Positions 34,885 to 42,662 of a stretch of DNA of 64,000 nt are shown piece after piece (position 1 is the first letter of the stretch; each line of letters begins with the position of its first letter). Below the pieces are notes generated by a model, which saw only the letters and a list, made by a program, of their open reading frames with translations, did not search any database and was not told the origin of the DNA. This DNA is from Runella limosa DSM 17973. GTDB lineage: Bacteria > Bacteroidota > Bacteroidia > Cytophagales > Spirosomataceae. The DNA is taken from contig NZ_KI519422.1 in the NCBI RefSeq assembly GCF_000482465.1, positions 186,001 through 250,000 on the forward strand. The letters run 5' to 3'. The position numbers and the translations under genes were made by a program.

Positions 34885-36228
34885 ATGAAAAACATTTTCC
34901 TTGTTCTCAAGCGCGAATACCTCGTACGGGTACGCAAAAAGTCATTCATCGTAATGACGTTTCTAACGCCTATTTTGATTGCTGCTTTCTACGGAATTAT
35001 CGTTTGGGCGGCAGTGGGCTCTTTCAAAAGCGAGCACAAAACGATTCAGGTAATCGACGAAAGTGGGTTGTTTAAAGAAAAATTTAAGAGCGATAAAAAC
35101 ACCACGTTTGAACTTATCAGCGGCTCCGTAGCCAAGGTACAGAAACAGCTAAAGGGCAAAGAAGACAACTTACTCGTCCACATTCCTGCTGACATTATGA
35201 GCCGTCCAAATGGCTTGCAGATTTATGCCGAAAAGAACATTGGTCCGATGCTCAAAAACCGCATCGAAAAAGTAGTTCAGCAAGGGTTAAGAAACATCAA
35301 GTTGTCAAAAGCAGGAATCACTCAGCAAGTGATTGAGGATGCGAATCAAGATGTTGACGCTCAGACTTATAGCCTCGACGATGAAGGTAAGTCGCAGTCG
35401 AGCAGTACCATGGCCGCATATGTGGCGGGCTATGCGGCGGCATTTTTGTTGTATATCTTTATTTTGGTCTATGGTGCGGGAGTAATGCAAGGGGTCATGG
35501 AAGAAAAATCAAATCGTATCATCGAGGTGATTATTTCGTCGGTAAAGCCTTTTCACTTGATGTTGGGTAAAATTTTGGGCGTGGCGGCTGTGGGGCTTAC
35601 CCAGTTTGTGTTGTGGGGAGTGCTTACGTTTGGCGTATCGAGCGCCACTCAAACGCTCTTTGGCTTTAATCGCTTTACGGCTACGGAGGAGGTGATGAAA
35701 AAACAAGCCGAGCAAGCCGATCCCGAGGTGAAAAAGGAGATGGAGAAGCAGCAAAATAATACCTTGCAGACAATCGAAAACTTCTCAAAATCAGCCCAAT
35801 CATTGCCACTCGCCAAAATTTTCTTCTGCTTCCTATTTTACTTTTTAGGGGGCTATTTGTTGTACAGCTCGCTGTACGCGGCGATTGGAGCCTCGGTCGA
35901 AAACCAACAGGAAGCGGGGCAGTTCACTTTCCCAATCATGCTGCCGATTATTGCGGCCATTGTCTTTGCCCAATTGGCCATCAATCAGCCCGATGGTTCG
36001 TTGGCTTTCTGGACGTCGATGATTCCGTTTACGTCGCCTGTGGTGATGATGGCGCGGATTCCGTTTGGTGTACCTGCGTGGGAAATTGCCCTTTCGATGG
36101 CACTGCTCGTGCTTGGATTCGTCGGTACAACTTGGATTGCCGCGCGAATTTATCGTATTGGTATTTTGATGTACGGTAAAAAAGTGAATTACAAAGAGTT
36201 GTCTAAATGGTTGTTTTACAAAGGATAA
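34885..36228 (+). CDS. ABC-2 type permease (NatB-like)
   Basis: A 447-residue protein with an N-terminal membrane segment (about 22-45), a large extracytoplasmic loop (about 50-165, containing a helical LKNRIEKVVQQGL region) and five C-terminal membrane segments. The ABC-2 signature GVMQGVMEEKSNRIIEVIISSVKPFHLMLGKI is visible in pieces. It pairs with the ATPase 14 bp upstream. The long Lys/Glu-rich loop near 265-300 lies between membrane segments. Confidence 0.92.
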   Translation: MKNIFLVLKREYLVRVRKKSFIVMTFLTPILIAAFYGIIVWAAVGSFKSEHKTIQVIDESGLFKEKFKSDKNTTFELISGSVAKVQKQLKGKEDNLLVHIPADIMSRPNGLQIYAEKNIGPMLKNRIEKVVQQGLRNIKLSKAGITQQVIEDANQDVDAQTYSLDDEGKSQSSSTMAAYVAGYAAAFLLYIFILVYGAGVMQGVMEEKSNRIIEVIISSVKPFHLMLGKILGVAAVGLTQFVLWGVLTFGVSSATQTLFGFNRFTATEEVMKKQAEQADPEVKKEMEKQQNNTLQTIENFSKSAQSLPLAKIFFCFLFYFLGGYLLYSSLYAAIGASVENQQEAGQFTFPIMLPIIAAIVFAQLAINQPDGSLAFWTSMIPFTSPVVMMARIPFGVPAWEIALSMALLVLGFVGTTWIAARIYRIGILMYGKKVNYKELSKWLFYKG

Positions 36229-36243
36229 ATAATTAGCCAATCC

Positions 36244-36280
36244 AACATCCCGAAAGTTTTGAACTTTCGGGATGTTTTTT
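36244..36280 (+). terminator. Rho-independent terminator downstream of the ABC-2 permease
   Basis: A 15-bp perfect stem (36244-36258 with 36262-36276), TTG loop, T-run 36275-36280. It ends 13 bp before the signal peptidase ATG, leaving no room for a promoter in between. Confidence 0.85.
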
Positions 36281-36293
36281 GTCTCCAAAATGT

Positions 36294-37463
36294 ATGGAAT
36301 CAAAAGAAAAAGTACAAGAAAAAGCAGCGACTTCCTCGCCCAAAAAGTCAGCACTGAGAGAGTGGGTTGATTCGGTAGTGTTTGCGGTAGTAGCGGCGAC
36401 CTTCATTCGGTGGCTGTTTTTTACGCCTTTTACCATTCCGTCGTCGTCAATGGAGAAAACACTTCTCGTGGGTGATTTTTTGTTTGTTAGTAACCTGCAT
36501 TACGGCGCTCGTACGCCTGTGACACCGTTGCAAATTCCGCTGACGCATCAAACCATTTGGGGAACATCTATTCCATCCTTTTCGACCTTGATTCAGTTGC
36601 CGATGTATCGTTTGCCAGGTTTTACGCACATCAAACGCAACGACGTGGTGGTGTTCAACTATCCAGGTGATGCCGACGAACCGTTTGAAGACGTGTCGAT
36701 TGGGAATGGAGGTTATAAAGACTTTCCTGTCGATTTGAGAAATAACTTTATCAAGCGCTGCGTGGCTGTAAGTGGGGATATTCTTGAGATTAAAAATGCA
36801 GAAGTGTATATCAATGGAGTAAAAGCTCCCGTGCCTCCGCACGCTGAGTTATACTACCGAATGGAGTCGAGCGATGTATTGGACGACCGCTTTTTTGACA
36901 AAGAAAATATTCAAGATTATAGCGCCCTTCCTCCCGATTCTGCACGAACTGGAATTAACCGCTATCAAATAAGAACGACGCCCGAAATCGTTGAAACTCT
37001 GAAAAAATACGATTTTGTGCGCTCGATTCAGCAAATAGCTCGCTACAATGCCAGTATTTCAGAACCAGGTATTTACCCAGCAGCTTTGGCTCAAAATCAA
37101 GAGTTTTATGGGCCTATTCAGATTCCTAAAAAAGGCTTGACGGTTACGCTTGATTCGGTCAGCATCGCCAAATACGGACACGTTATCAAGTATTTTGACT
37201 ACAACGATGCTGAAAAAGTAAATGTCACAAAGACGCAAATTACCATCGACGGTAAGCCACTGACGCAATATACTTTTAAGCAGGACTACTTTTTTATGAT
37301 GGGTGACAATCGCTATGAGTCGGCCGACTCACGTTTTTGGGGATTTGTTCCTGAAGACCACATTGTGGGTAAGGCGCTTTTTACGTGGATGTCGATTGAT
37401 CCCAATCCTAAATCATTTATTCACAAAATCCGTTGGAATCGCCTATTTCGCTTGATTGAATAG
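36294..37463 (+). CDS. lepB: Signal peptidase I
   Basis: A 389-residue protein; ATG at 36294 chosen because upstream only TTG is in frame. One N-terminal membrane segment (about 26-43), catalytic Ser52 in PSSSMEKTL, catalytic Lys in FIKRCVAVSGD, and the C-terminal box MMGDNRYESADSRFWGFVP. The long insert between Lys box and GDNR box (about 130 residues) is normal for Bacteroidetes enzymes. It cleaves signal peptides of exported proteins. It sits 13 bp after a strong terminator, so its promoter is unclear; read-through from the ABC genes is possible. Confidence 0.95.
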   Translation: MESKEKVQEKAATSSPKKSALREWVDSVVFAVVAATFIRWLFFTPFTIPSSSMEKTLLVGDFLFVSNLHYGARTPVTPLQIPLTHQTIWGTSIPSFSTLIQLPMYRLPGFTHIKRNDVVVFNYPGDADEPFEDVSIGNGGYKDFPVDLRNNFIKRCVAVSGDILEIKNAEVYINGVKAPVPPHAELYYRMESSDVLDDRFFDKENIQDYSALPPDSARTGINRYQIRTTPEIVETLKKYDFVRSIQQIARYNASISEPGIYPAALAQNQEFYGPIQIPKKGLTVTLDSVSIAKYGHVIKYFDYNDAEKVNVTKTQITIDGKPLTQYTFKQDYFFMMGDNRYESADSRFWGFVPEDHIVGKALFTWMSIDPNPKSFIHKIRWNRLFRLIE

Positions 37464-37476
37464 GTTCGTTAAAGGT

Positions 37477-38403
37477 ATGAAACATTGGTTATTGTTCTTG
37501 TTGTTGGGTGGGACGTTGGTTGCTAAAGCGCAACAAAACGCGTATTTGTTTTCGTATTTCGTGAAAAATGGGGAAGATGGTCTTCACTTTGCTTATAGCA
37601 CCGACGGGTTGCACTGGAAAGCATTGAAAGGAGGGAATTCCTTTTTGAAACCCACCGTGGGAAAGGATAAACTGATGCGCGACCCGTGCATTTACCAAGA
37701 CAAAAAGGGGACTTTCCACATGGTTTGGACGAGCGGGTGGTGGGACAAAATCATCGGTTATGCTTCTTCCAACGATTTAGTAAATTGGTCGGAACAGCGG
37801 GCTATTTCGGTGATGGAGCATGAACCTACGGCTAAAAATAGCTGGGCACCCGAAATTGCTTACGATGACAAAACGAAACAGTTTTTAGTATTTTGGGCAA
37901 CCACCATTCCTGGCCGTCATACTGACGTGGCCGATTCGGAGCGCGAAAAAGGCTTGAACCACCGTATGTACTACGTTACAACCAAGGATTTTAAGACATT
38001 CAGCGAAACAAAGCTATTTTTTAATCCTGATTTCAGCGTCATTGATGCGACCATCTTGAAGCGAGGTAAAAACTACGTGATGTTTCTGAAAAATGAAAAC
38101 CCCAATCCGCCCGAAAAAAATATCCGTATCACCGAAGCGAAAAGCGCGCTGGGGCCATTTCCTACAAAAGTGTCTGAACCTATCACGGGGAAATACTGGG
38201 CTGAAGGGCCTACCGCGATTGAGGTGGGAGAGTATGTGTACGTGTATTTTGATAAATATACCCAGTACAAGTACGGAGCAGTACGTTCAAAAGACCTGAA
38301 AACATGGGAAGACGTGTCGGAGCAGGTAACTTTCCCTGAAGGTATTCGCCACGGAACAGCCTTCAAAGTGCCGATGACGCTGATGGAAGCTTTACAGAAG
38401 TAG
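37477..38403 (+). CDS. Secreted GH43-like five-bladed propeller protein
   Basis: A 308-residue protein; ATG at 37477, 13 bp after lepB. The signal peptide ends near LVAKAQ. Propeller motifs fit GH43-like arabinosidase/xylosidase folds: FAYSTDGLHWKAL, MRDPCIYQDKKGTFHMVWT (Asp of RDP), SWAPEIAYDD (Glu/Asp region) and YWAEGPTAIEVGEYVYVYFD (Glu of EGP). Activity is plausible but the substrate is unknown. Probably co-transcribed with lepB. Confidence 0.85.
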   Translation: MKHWLLFLLLGGTLVAKAQQNAYLFSYFVKNGEDGLHFAYSTDGLHWKALKGGNSFLKPTVGKDKLMRDPCIYQDKKGTFHMVWTSGWWDKIIGYASSNDLVNWSEQRAISVMEHEPTAKNSWAPEIAYDDKTKQFLVFWATTIPGRHTDVADSEREKGLNHRMYYVTTKDFKTFSETKLFFNPDFSVIDATILKRGKNYVMFLKNENPNPPEKNIRITEAKSALGPFPTKVSEPITGKYWAEGPTAIEVGEYVYVYFDKYTQYKYGAVRSKDLKTWEDVSEQVTFPEGIRHGTAFKVPMTLMEALQK

Positions 38404-38412
38404 AAGAGAAAA

Positions 38413-38445
38413 AGACCTGCCAAGTTTTTGAAACTTGGCAGGTCT
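38413..38445. terminator. Perfect 15-bp hairpin between convergent genes
   Basis: AGACCTGCCAAGTTT (38413-38427) pairs with AAACTTGGCAGGTCT (38431-38445) around TTG. It has the same TTG loop and central AAGTT.AACTT as the terminator at 36244. It probably ends transcription in both directions between the GH43-like gene and serS. Confidence 0.7.
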
Positions 38446-38457
38446 GCCTACAAAATA

Positions 38458-38481
38458 GGGGAGGTTGTAAGCAACCTCCCC
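38458..38481. repeat. REP-like hairpin GGGGAGGTTG-TAAG-CAACCTCCCC
   Basis: A perfect 10-bp stem around TAAG. It shares the GGTTG/CAACC core and TRAG loop with the repeats at 15886-15986 and 25944-25959. Confidence 0.75.
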
Positions 38482-38509
38482 ACAAATCTATACCTCCTTA
38501 CAAAAATCT

Positions 38510-39781
38510 CTACTTAATCATCTCAAATCCACAGTAAGGTACCAAAGCCTTCGGAATACGGATTCCTTCTGGCGTTTGGTTGTTTTCGAGCAGGGCGGCC
38601 AAAATACGTGGCAATGCCAATGCCGACCCGTTGAGGGTATGTAATAACTGCGTTTTTCCGTCGGTTTTATAACGTAACTTGAGGCGATTGGCTTGGTACG
38701 TTTCAAAGTTAGATACCGAGCTACATTCCAACCAACGGCCTTGAGCGCCTGACCATACTTCAAAATCGTAGGTAAGGGCCGAAGTAAAGCCCATATCGCC
38801 ACCGCACAAACGAATGATACGGAATGGCAACTCCAACGCTTGAAGCAATCCTTTTACGTGCTCGGCCATTTCGTCGAGGGCTTGGTATGATTCCTCTGGT
38901 TTGCGTACTTGCACAATTTCTACTTTGTCAAACTGGTGAAGGCGATTAAGCCCACGTACGTGCGCGCCCCAGCTACCCGCTTCGCGGCGGAAACAAGGGG
39001 TGTATCCCGCGTTTTTGATAGGTAACTCACTCTCTGCCACGATAACGTCACGGTACAGGTTCGTGATAGGTACTTCCGCCGTTGGGATGAGGTATAAGTC
39101 ATCAGCAGTGGCGTGGTACATTTGTCCTTCTTTGTCGGGCAATTGCCCCGTACCAAAACCCGACTCGGCATTGATTAGAATAGGGGGTTGTACTTCCATG
39201 TAACCCGCTTCAACGGCTTTGTCCAAAAAGAATTGAATCATCGCCCGCTGAATACGCGCTCCTTGTCCTTTGTAAACAGGGAAACCTGCGCCTGTGATTT
39301 TGGTGCCTAGTTTGAAATCAATAATGTCGTATTGCTCAATCAAGTCCCAGTGAGGCTTGGCGGTTTCGGGTAGCGTAGGTTTTTCTCCCCACAGATACAC
39401 TTCTACGTTTTCTTCGGGCGTACGGCCAGGAGGAACGCTTTCGTGGGGAAGGTTGGGTAGTAATACCAACGTCGCTTGAAGTTGCTCTTCGACTTCTTTC
39501 AGACTTTCTTCCAGCGATTTCGCGCGAACCTTCAGGGTGGATGTTTGAACTTTAGCCGCTTCTGCCTCCTCTTTCTTACCCTCTTTCATCAATTGCCCGA
39601 TTTGCTTGGCTAAGGCGTTGGATTGTGCCAAAGTAGCGTCCAACTCACTTTGCGTATCACGACGCTGTTTGTCCAAGCCTAAAATAGTGTCCACCGCTTC
39701 GGTAGCACCTTTAAAATACTTGCGTTCCAACCCTGTAATGGTTAGTTCGCGGTTTTCGCGGATGAAGTTTAACTGTAGCAT
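38510..39781 (-). CDS. serS: Serine--tRNA ligase
   Basis: A 423-residue class II aminoacyl-tRNA synthetase. The N-terminal coiled-coil tRNA-binding arm spans about 30-105. Motif 2 (CFRREAGSWG) and motif 3 (NGSALALPRILAALLENNQ) are present, along with IPTAEVPITNLYRD. It charges tRNA-Ser (and tRNA-Sec where present). Normal length and intact. Convergent with the GH43-like gene; the REP/RAYT locus lies upstream. Confidence 0.97.
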   Translation of the reverse strand: MLQLNFIRENRELTITGLERKYFKGATEAVDTILGLDKQRRDTQSELDATLAQSNALAKQIGQLMKEGKKEEAEAAKVQTSTLKVRAKSLEESLKEVEEQLQATLVLLPNLPHESVPPGRTPEENVEVYLWGEKPTLPETAKPHWDLIEQYDIIDFKLGTKITGAGFPVYKGQGARIQRAMIQFFLDKAVEAGYMEVQPPILINAESGFGTGQLPDKEGQMYHATADDLYLIPTAEVPITNLYRDVIVAESELPIKNAGYTPCFRREAGSWGAHVRGLNRLHQFDKVEIVQVRKPEESYQALDEMAEHVKGLLQALELPFRIIRLCGGDMGFTSALTYDFEVWSGAQGRWLECSSVSNFETYQANRLKLRYKTDGKTQLLHTLNGSALALPRILAALLENNQTPEGIRIPKALVPYCGFEMIK

Positions 39782-39803
39782 TACAAAATAGATATAGTTA
39801 TTT

Positions 39804-39964
39804 AGGGCTAAAGCCCTTGTGTTATTTACTTCGTACTACCCCAGCCTAAAGGCGTGGGGTTAAAAGAGAATCATTCATATCCTTTCGCATTTCCATCCTT
39901 GAACCCCATGCCTTTAGGCTGGGGTATGGGCTGTTGTGTTACGAGTACTAAGGGCTTTAGCCCT
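39804..39964. repeat. Inverted pair of REP elements at the 3' side of the RAYT gene
   Basis: A direct copy has hairpin AGGGCT-AA-AGCCCT (39804-39817) and hairpin CCCCAGCC/GGCGTGGGG with one bulge (39839-39859). An inverted copy has the second hairpin at 39902-39924 and the first at 39951-39964. The last palindrome runs into the RAYT stop codon, so it encodes the protein's final residues (QG-stop). Confidence 0.85.
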
Positions 39965-40391
39965 GACGTACTTGGAATCCAAATTTGGCCATAAATTCTT
40001 GGCATTCTTCCAAATACGTTTTCTTTCGGTGGTGTTCTTCTTGATTCCTGATGTAATTCCTCACAGCTTCTATTTGAGATTCACTGACCGAAACGGCATA
40101 GTACTCATCAGCCCAATATAATTTTTTGCGAAATAACTGTTGCTGATTACTCCAGAAAGCAGCTTCTCCTTTGATGAGCTGCATTGTATTTGACAAGGTC
40201 AAGTCAGCGTTTAGCGCTAACAGACAGTGAATATGGTCTTCGACCCCATTGATAAAATCTATGTAAAAGCCCTTCTGTCGAGCATTTTCTCGAATATGGG
40301 AAAACAACAATTCTCGTTTCCCTTTTTCAAGGATATTTTCTCGACTTTTAGTCCCCCAAACGGCATGAACCCAGATTTTTACAAAAGCCAT
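39957..40391 (-). CDS. REP-associated tyrosine transposase (RAYT, IS200-like fold)
   Basis: A 144-residue intact protein of the Y1 transposase superfamily: N-terminal VKIWVHAVWGTK, HUH-type motif EDHIHCLL (His53, His55), and catalytic Tyr113 in RNYIRNQEEHH. RAYTs act on REP palindromes rather than on IS ends; they are single-copy domesticated transposases. Here the gene is wrapped by inverted REP pairs and a tandem REP array, the expected arrangement for a RAYT and its substrates. It lies between serS and the aspartokinase, on the same strand as both. Confidence 0.93.
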   Translation of the reverse strand: MAFVKIWVHAVWGTKSRENILEKGKRELLFSHIRENARQKGFYIDFINGVEDHIHCLLALNADLTLSNTMQLIKGEAAFWSNQQQLFRKKLYWADEYYAVSVSESQIEAVRNYIRNQEEHHRKKTYLEECQEFMAKFGFQVRQG

Positions 40392-40392
40392 T

Positions 40393-40803
40393 TTTACACT
40401 GTTTAGTCAGGGCTAAAGCCCTTGTTCTGTAAGCCTGATTGCGTTTCCCCAGCCTAAAGGCGTGGGGTTAAAAGAGCTATTCTACTAACCATCTAGCCAT
40501 TTTTACACTGTTTAGTCAGGACTAAAGCCCTTGTTCTGTAAGCCTGATTGCGTTTCCCCAACCTAAAGGTGTGGGGTTAAAAGAGTTTTTTTACGAACCC
40601 TCTATCCATTTTTATGGTGTCTAGTCAAGGCTAAAGCCCTTGTTCATTGAATGCCTATTTTGTTTCCCCAGCCTAAAGGCGTGGGGTTAAAAGAGTTTTT
40701 CTACGAACCCTCTAGCCATTTTTATGGTGTCTGGTCAAGGCTAAAGCCCTAGTCCATTGAATGCCTATTATGTTTCCCCAGTCTAAAGGCGTGGGGTTAT
40801 AAG
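40393..40803. repeat. Tandem array of four REP units, period 109-110 bp
   Basis: Four direct repeats. The second hairpin (CCCCAGCC-TAAA-GGCGTGGGG type) starts at 40447, 40556, 40666 and 40776; the first hairpin (AGGGCTAAAGCCCT) starts at 40409, about 40518, 40628 and 40738. A TTAAAAGAG or similar tail follows most second hairpins. In unit 2 the paired bases change together (AGCC/GGCG to AACC/GGTG), a compensatory change. The spacer text between hairpins is also conserved, so these are whole-unit duplications. This 558-bp gap before the aspartokinase gene holds no other gene. Confidence 0.88.
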
Positions 40804-40833
40804 AGTTATTTTTACTCTAATCCTACGCCTTCT

Positions 40834-40935
40834 CCAGCCTAAAGGCATGGGGTTAAAAGAATTATTTTTTCCTCTAACCCCATGCCTTTAGGCTGGGGTA
40901 TGAACTATGGCGCTACTTCTAAGGGCTTTAGCCCT
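40834..40935. repeat. Terminal inverted REP pair with a 22-bp perfect stem
   Basis: A direct second-hairpin copy at 40834-40855 and an inverted copy at 40875-40896 form a 22-bp perfect inverted repeat with a 19-nt loop. An inverted first hairpin (AGGGCTTTAGCCCT) follows at 40922-40935, 14 bp before the aspartokinase stop. This pair mirrors the pair at 39804-39964 on the other side of the RAYT gene. Confidence 0.85.
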
Positions 40936-40949
40936 GACTTTGCTAGCTG

Positions 40950-42308
40950 CTATTGTGCATTAAAAATCGTCTTCATCGCATCTTCATAATAGAAGAGACG
41001 CTCATTGAGGACATTGAGGGCTTCGGCTTTGTCTTTTGACCATACCAAAATCGAAAGGTTGTGTTCTGACGCTCCGTACGAAATCATTCGGATTGGAATG
41101 TGTTTCATGGCTTCGAATACTTTCAACGCAATCCCTTCTTTGTCGGCTTTGAAGTCACCTACGATACAGATAATCGACAAGTCGCGGTCGTGTTCTTCCA
41201 AGTCGGCGATTTCGCTCAACTCCGCCGTGATTTCGCTCAAGTGCGTATCGTTGTCGATAGTGACTGATACCGATACCTCCGATGTCGTAATCATATCCAC
41301 AGGTGTCTTATATTTCTCGAAAATCTCAAATACACGACGCAAGAAACCGTACGCATTCAGCATACGAGTCGAGTGAATATAAATGGCGGTCAGACCGTCT
41401 TTCGCCGCAATTGCTTTGATTTCGCGGTCGGTTGTAGTCGTAGCAATCAGCGTACCAAAGGCTTCGGGCTCCATTGTATTTTTCAAACGAACGGGTACGC
41501 CGCGTAATTTGGCGGGGGTAATGGTGCTTGGGTGCAAAATTTTTGCTCCAAAATAAGCCAACTCAGCCGCTTCTTCAAACGTCAATTCGCGGATGGGGAA
41601 CGTGCGTTTTACAATGCGTGGGTCGTTATTGTGCATTCCGTCGATGTCGGTCCAAATCTGGATCTCTTCCGCACGAATTGCGCCCCCAATCAACGAGGCA
41701 GTATAATCAGAACCACCGCGTTTGAGGTTGTCAACTTCACCGCGAGGGTTACGGCAAATAAAGCCTTGGGTAACGATGATTTGTTTTTCTGGATGATGAC
41801 CGAGCATATCGCTCAATAATTCCTCGATGGTTTCCAGTTCAGGTTCTCCGTCGTGGTCAATACGCATAAAATCCAAGGCGGGCAATAGCACAGAGCTTTC
41901 GCCTACTTCTTCCAAATACGCTTGGAACATCTGCGTACTCATAATTTCCCCTTGAGCCACTAACTCTTTGTCTTGTTTAAGGCCAAAAGGACGGCTTTTT
42001 AACACCGAACGAATGAAGTTAAACTCATTGTCAACGACCGCCTGGCCCTTTTGGAGACCTTCTTCAGTGCTATATAATTCTTTGATAAACGCGTCGTAGT
42101 GCGCTTTCAAAGCGTCTATTTTCTCTTGTACTTCGGCTTCGTTGTTTGCCTTGGCCGAGTCGCCCATCGAAATCAACGCATTGGTGGTTCCCGAAAGCGC
42201 CGATAATACTACGATTTTGCGGCCGCTATCTGCCGTCACTAGATTTCTGATTGAGTGCATCCGTTCGGGTTTTCCTACCGACGTACCGCCAAATTTCCAA
42301 ACTTGCAT
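40950..42308 (-). CDS. lysC: Monofunctional aspartate kinase
   Basis: A 452-residue protein: N-terminal KFGGTSVG (5-12), kinase core with SDYTASLIG and WTDIDGMHNNDPRIV, then two ACT-like regulatory regions (MLNAYGFLRRVFEIFEKYKTPVDM, ISYGASEHNLSILV). It catalyses the first step to lysine, threonine and methionine. There is no homoserine dehydrogenase fusion. The ACT domains imply feedback control. The REP array lies immediately downstream. Confidence 0.95.
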   Translation of the reverse strand: MQVWKFGGTSVGKPERMHSIRNLVTADSGRKIVVLSALSGTTNALISMGDSAKANNEAEVQEKIDALKAHYDAFIKELYSTEEGLQKGQAVVDNEFNFIRSVLKSRPFGLKQDKELVAQGEIMSTQMFQAYLEEVGESSVLLPALDFMRIDHDGEPELETIEELLSDMLGHHPEKQIIVTQGFICRNPRGEVDNLKRGGSDYTASLIGGAIRAEEIQIWTDIDGMHNNDPRIVKRTFPIRELTFEEAAELAYFGAKILHPSTITPAKLRGVPVRLKNTMEPEAFGTLIATTTTDREIKAIAAKDGLTAIYIHSTRMLNAYGFLRRVFEIFEKYKTPVDMITTSEVSVSVTIDNDTHLSEITAELSEIADLEEHDRDLSIICIVGDFKADKEGIALKVFEAMKHIPIRMISYGASEHNLSILVWSKDKAEALNVLNERLFYYEDAMKTIFNAQ

Positions 42309-42356
42309 TTTGTTACTGAATGATTATTGGTGAGTTGTGTTTGAATCAAATCTGAT

Positions 42357-42608
42357 TTAGTGGGTGTTGGGCTGGCGTTTAAACATTCCCCAAAGCGCAA
42401 TCCCTACCCAAATGATATTGACCATTGCAGACGGAATAGCGCCATAGGTAAGGGTATTAACAATGAGAAAGGCACTTCCTACCAAATTGGCCCACAAATA
42501 AGCCTTGGTCGTGGCATGTAACCTACCGCTGATGTTGAGTGCATACGCGCCCACTACCAGCACCGAACCCACCCATCCGAGAATATCTATGATAAGACGT
42601 TCTGTCAT
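42357..42608 (-). CDS. Small CBU_0592-like membrane protein, 83 aa
   Basis: Three predicted membrane segments (about 9-26, 36-54, 58-76), a short basic C-terminus, and the pattern ILGWVGSVLVVGAYALN typical of the CBU_0592-type small membrane family of unknown function. It has its own -7 element and lies 48 bp upstream of the aspartokinase gene. Confidence 0.75.
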   Translation of the reverse strand: MTERLIIDILGWVGSVLVVGAYALNISGRLHATTKAYLWANLVGSAFLIVNTLTYGAIPSAMVNIIWVGIALWGMFKRQPNTH

Positions 42609-42625
42609 TTTTCTGAAATTTTCCG

Positions 42626-42633
42626 CAAAATTA
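42626..42633 (-). promoter_or_regulatory. Predicted -7 element for the small membrane protein gene
   Basis: TAATTTTG on the minus strand, an exact TAnnTTTG, 17 bp before the ATG at 42608. Confidence 0.5.
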
Positions 42634-42662
42634 CACGATAAATCGGTACAATCTTGTCCCGT

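Noticed and set aside
39957-40391. RAYT gene as an active IS200 insertion sequence
   Set aside because: There are no left/right IS ends or target duplication; the flanks are REP palindromes, and the protein matches RAYTs.
40393-40803. Regularly spaced repeats that look like a CRISPR array
   Set aside because: The period is 109-110 bp, the sequence between hairpins is conserved rather than unique, the repeats are REP-like palindromes, and a RAYT gene rather than cas genes lies beside them.
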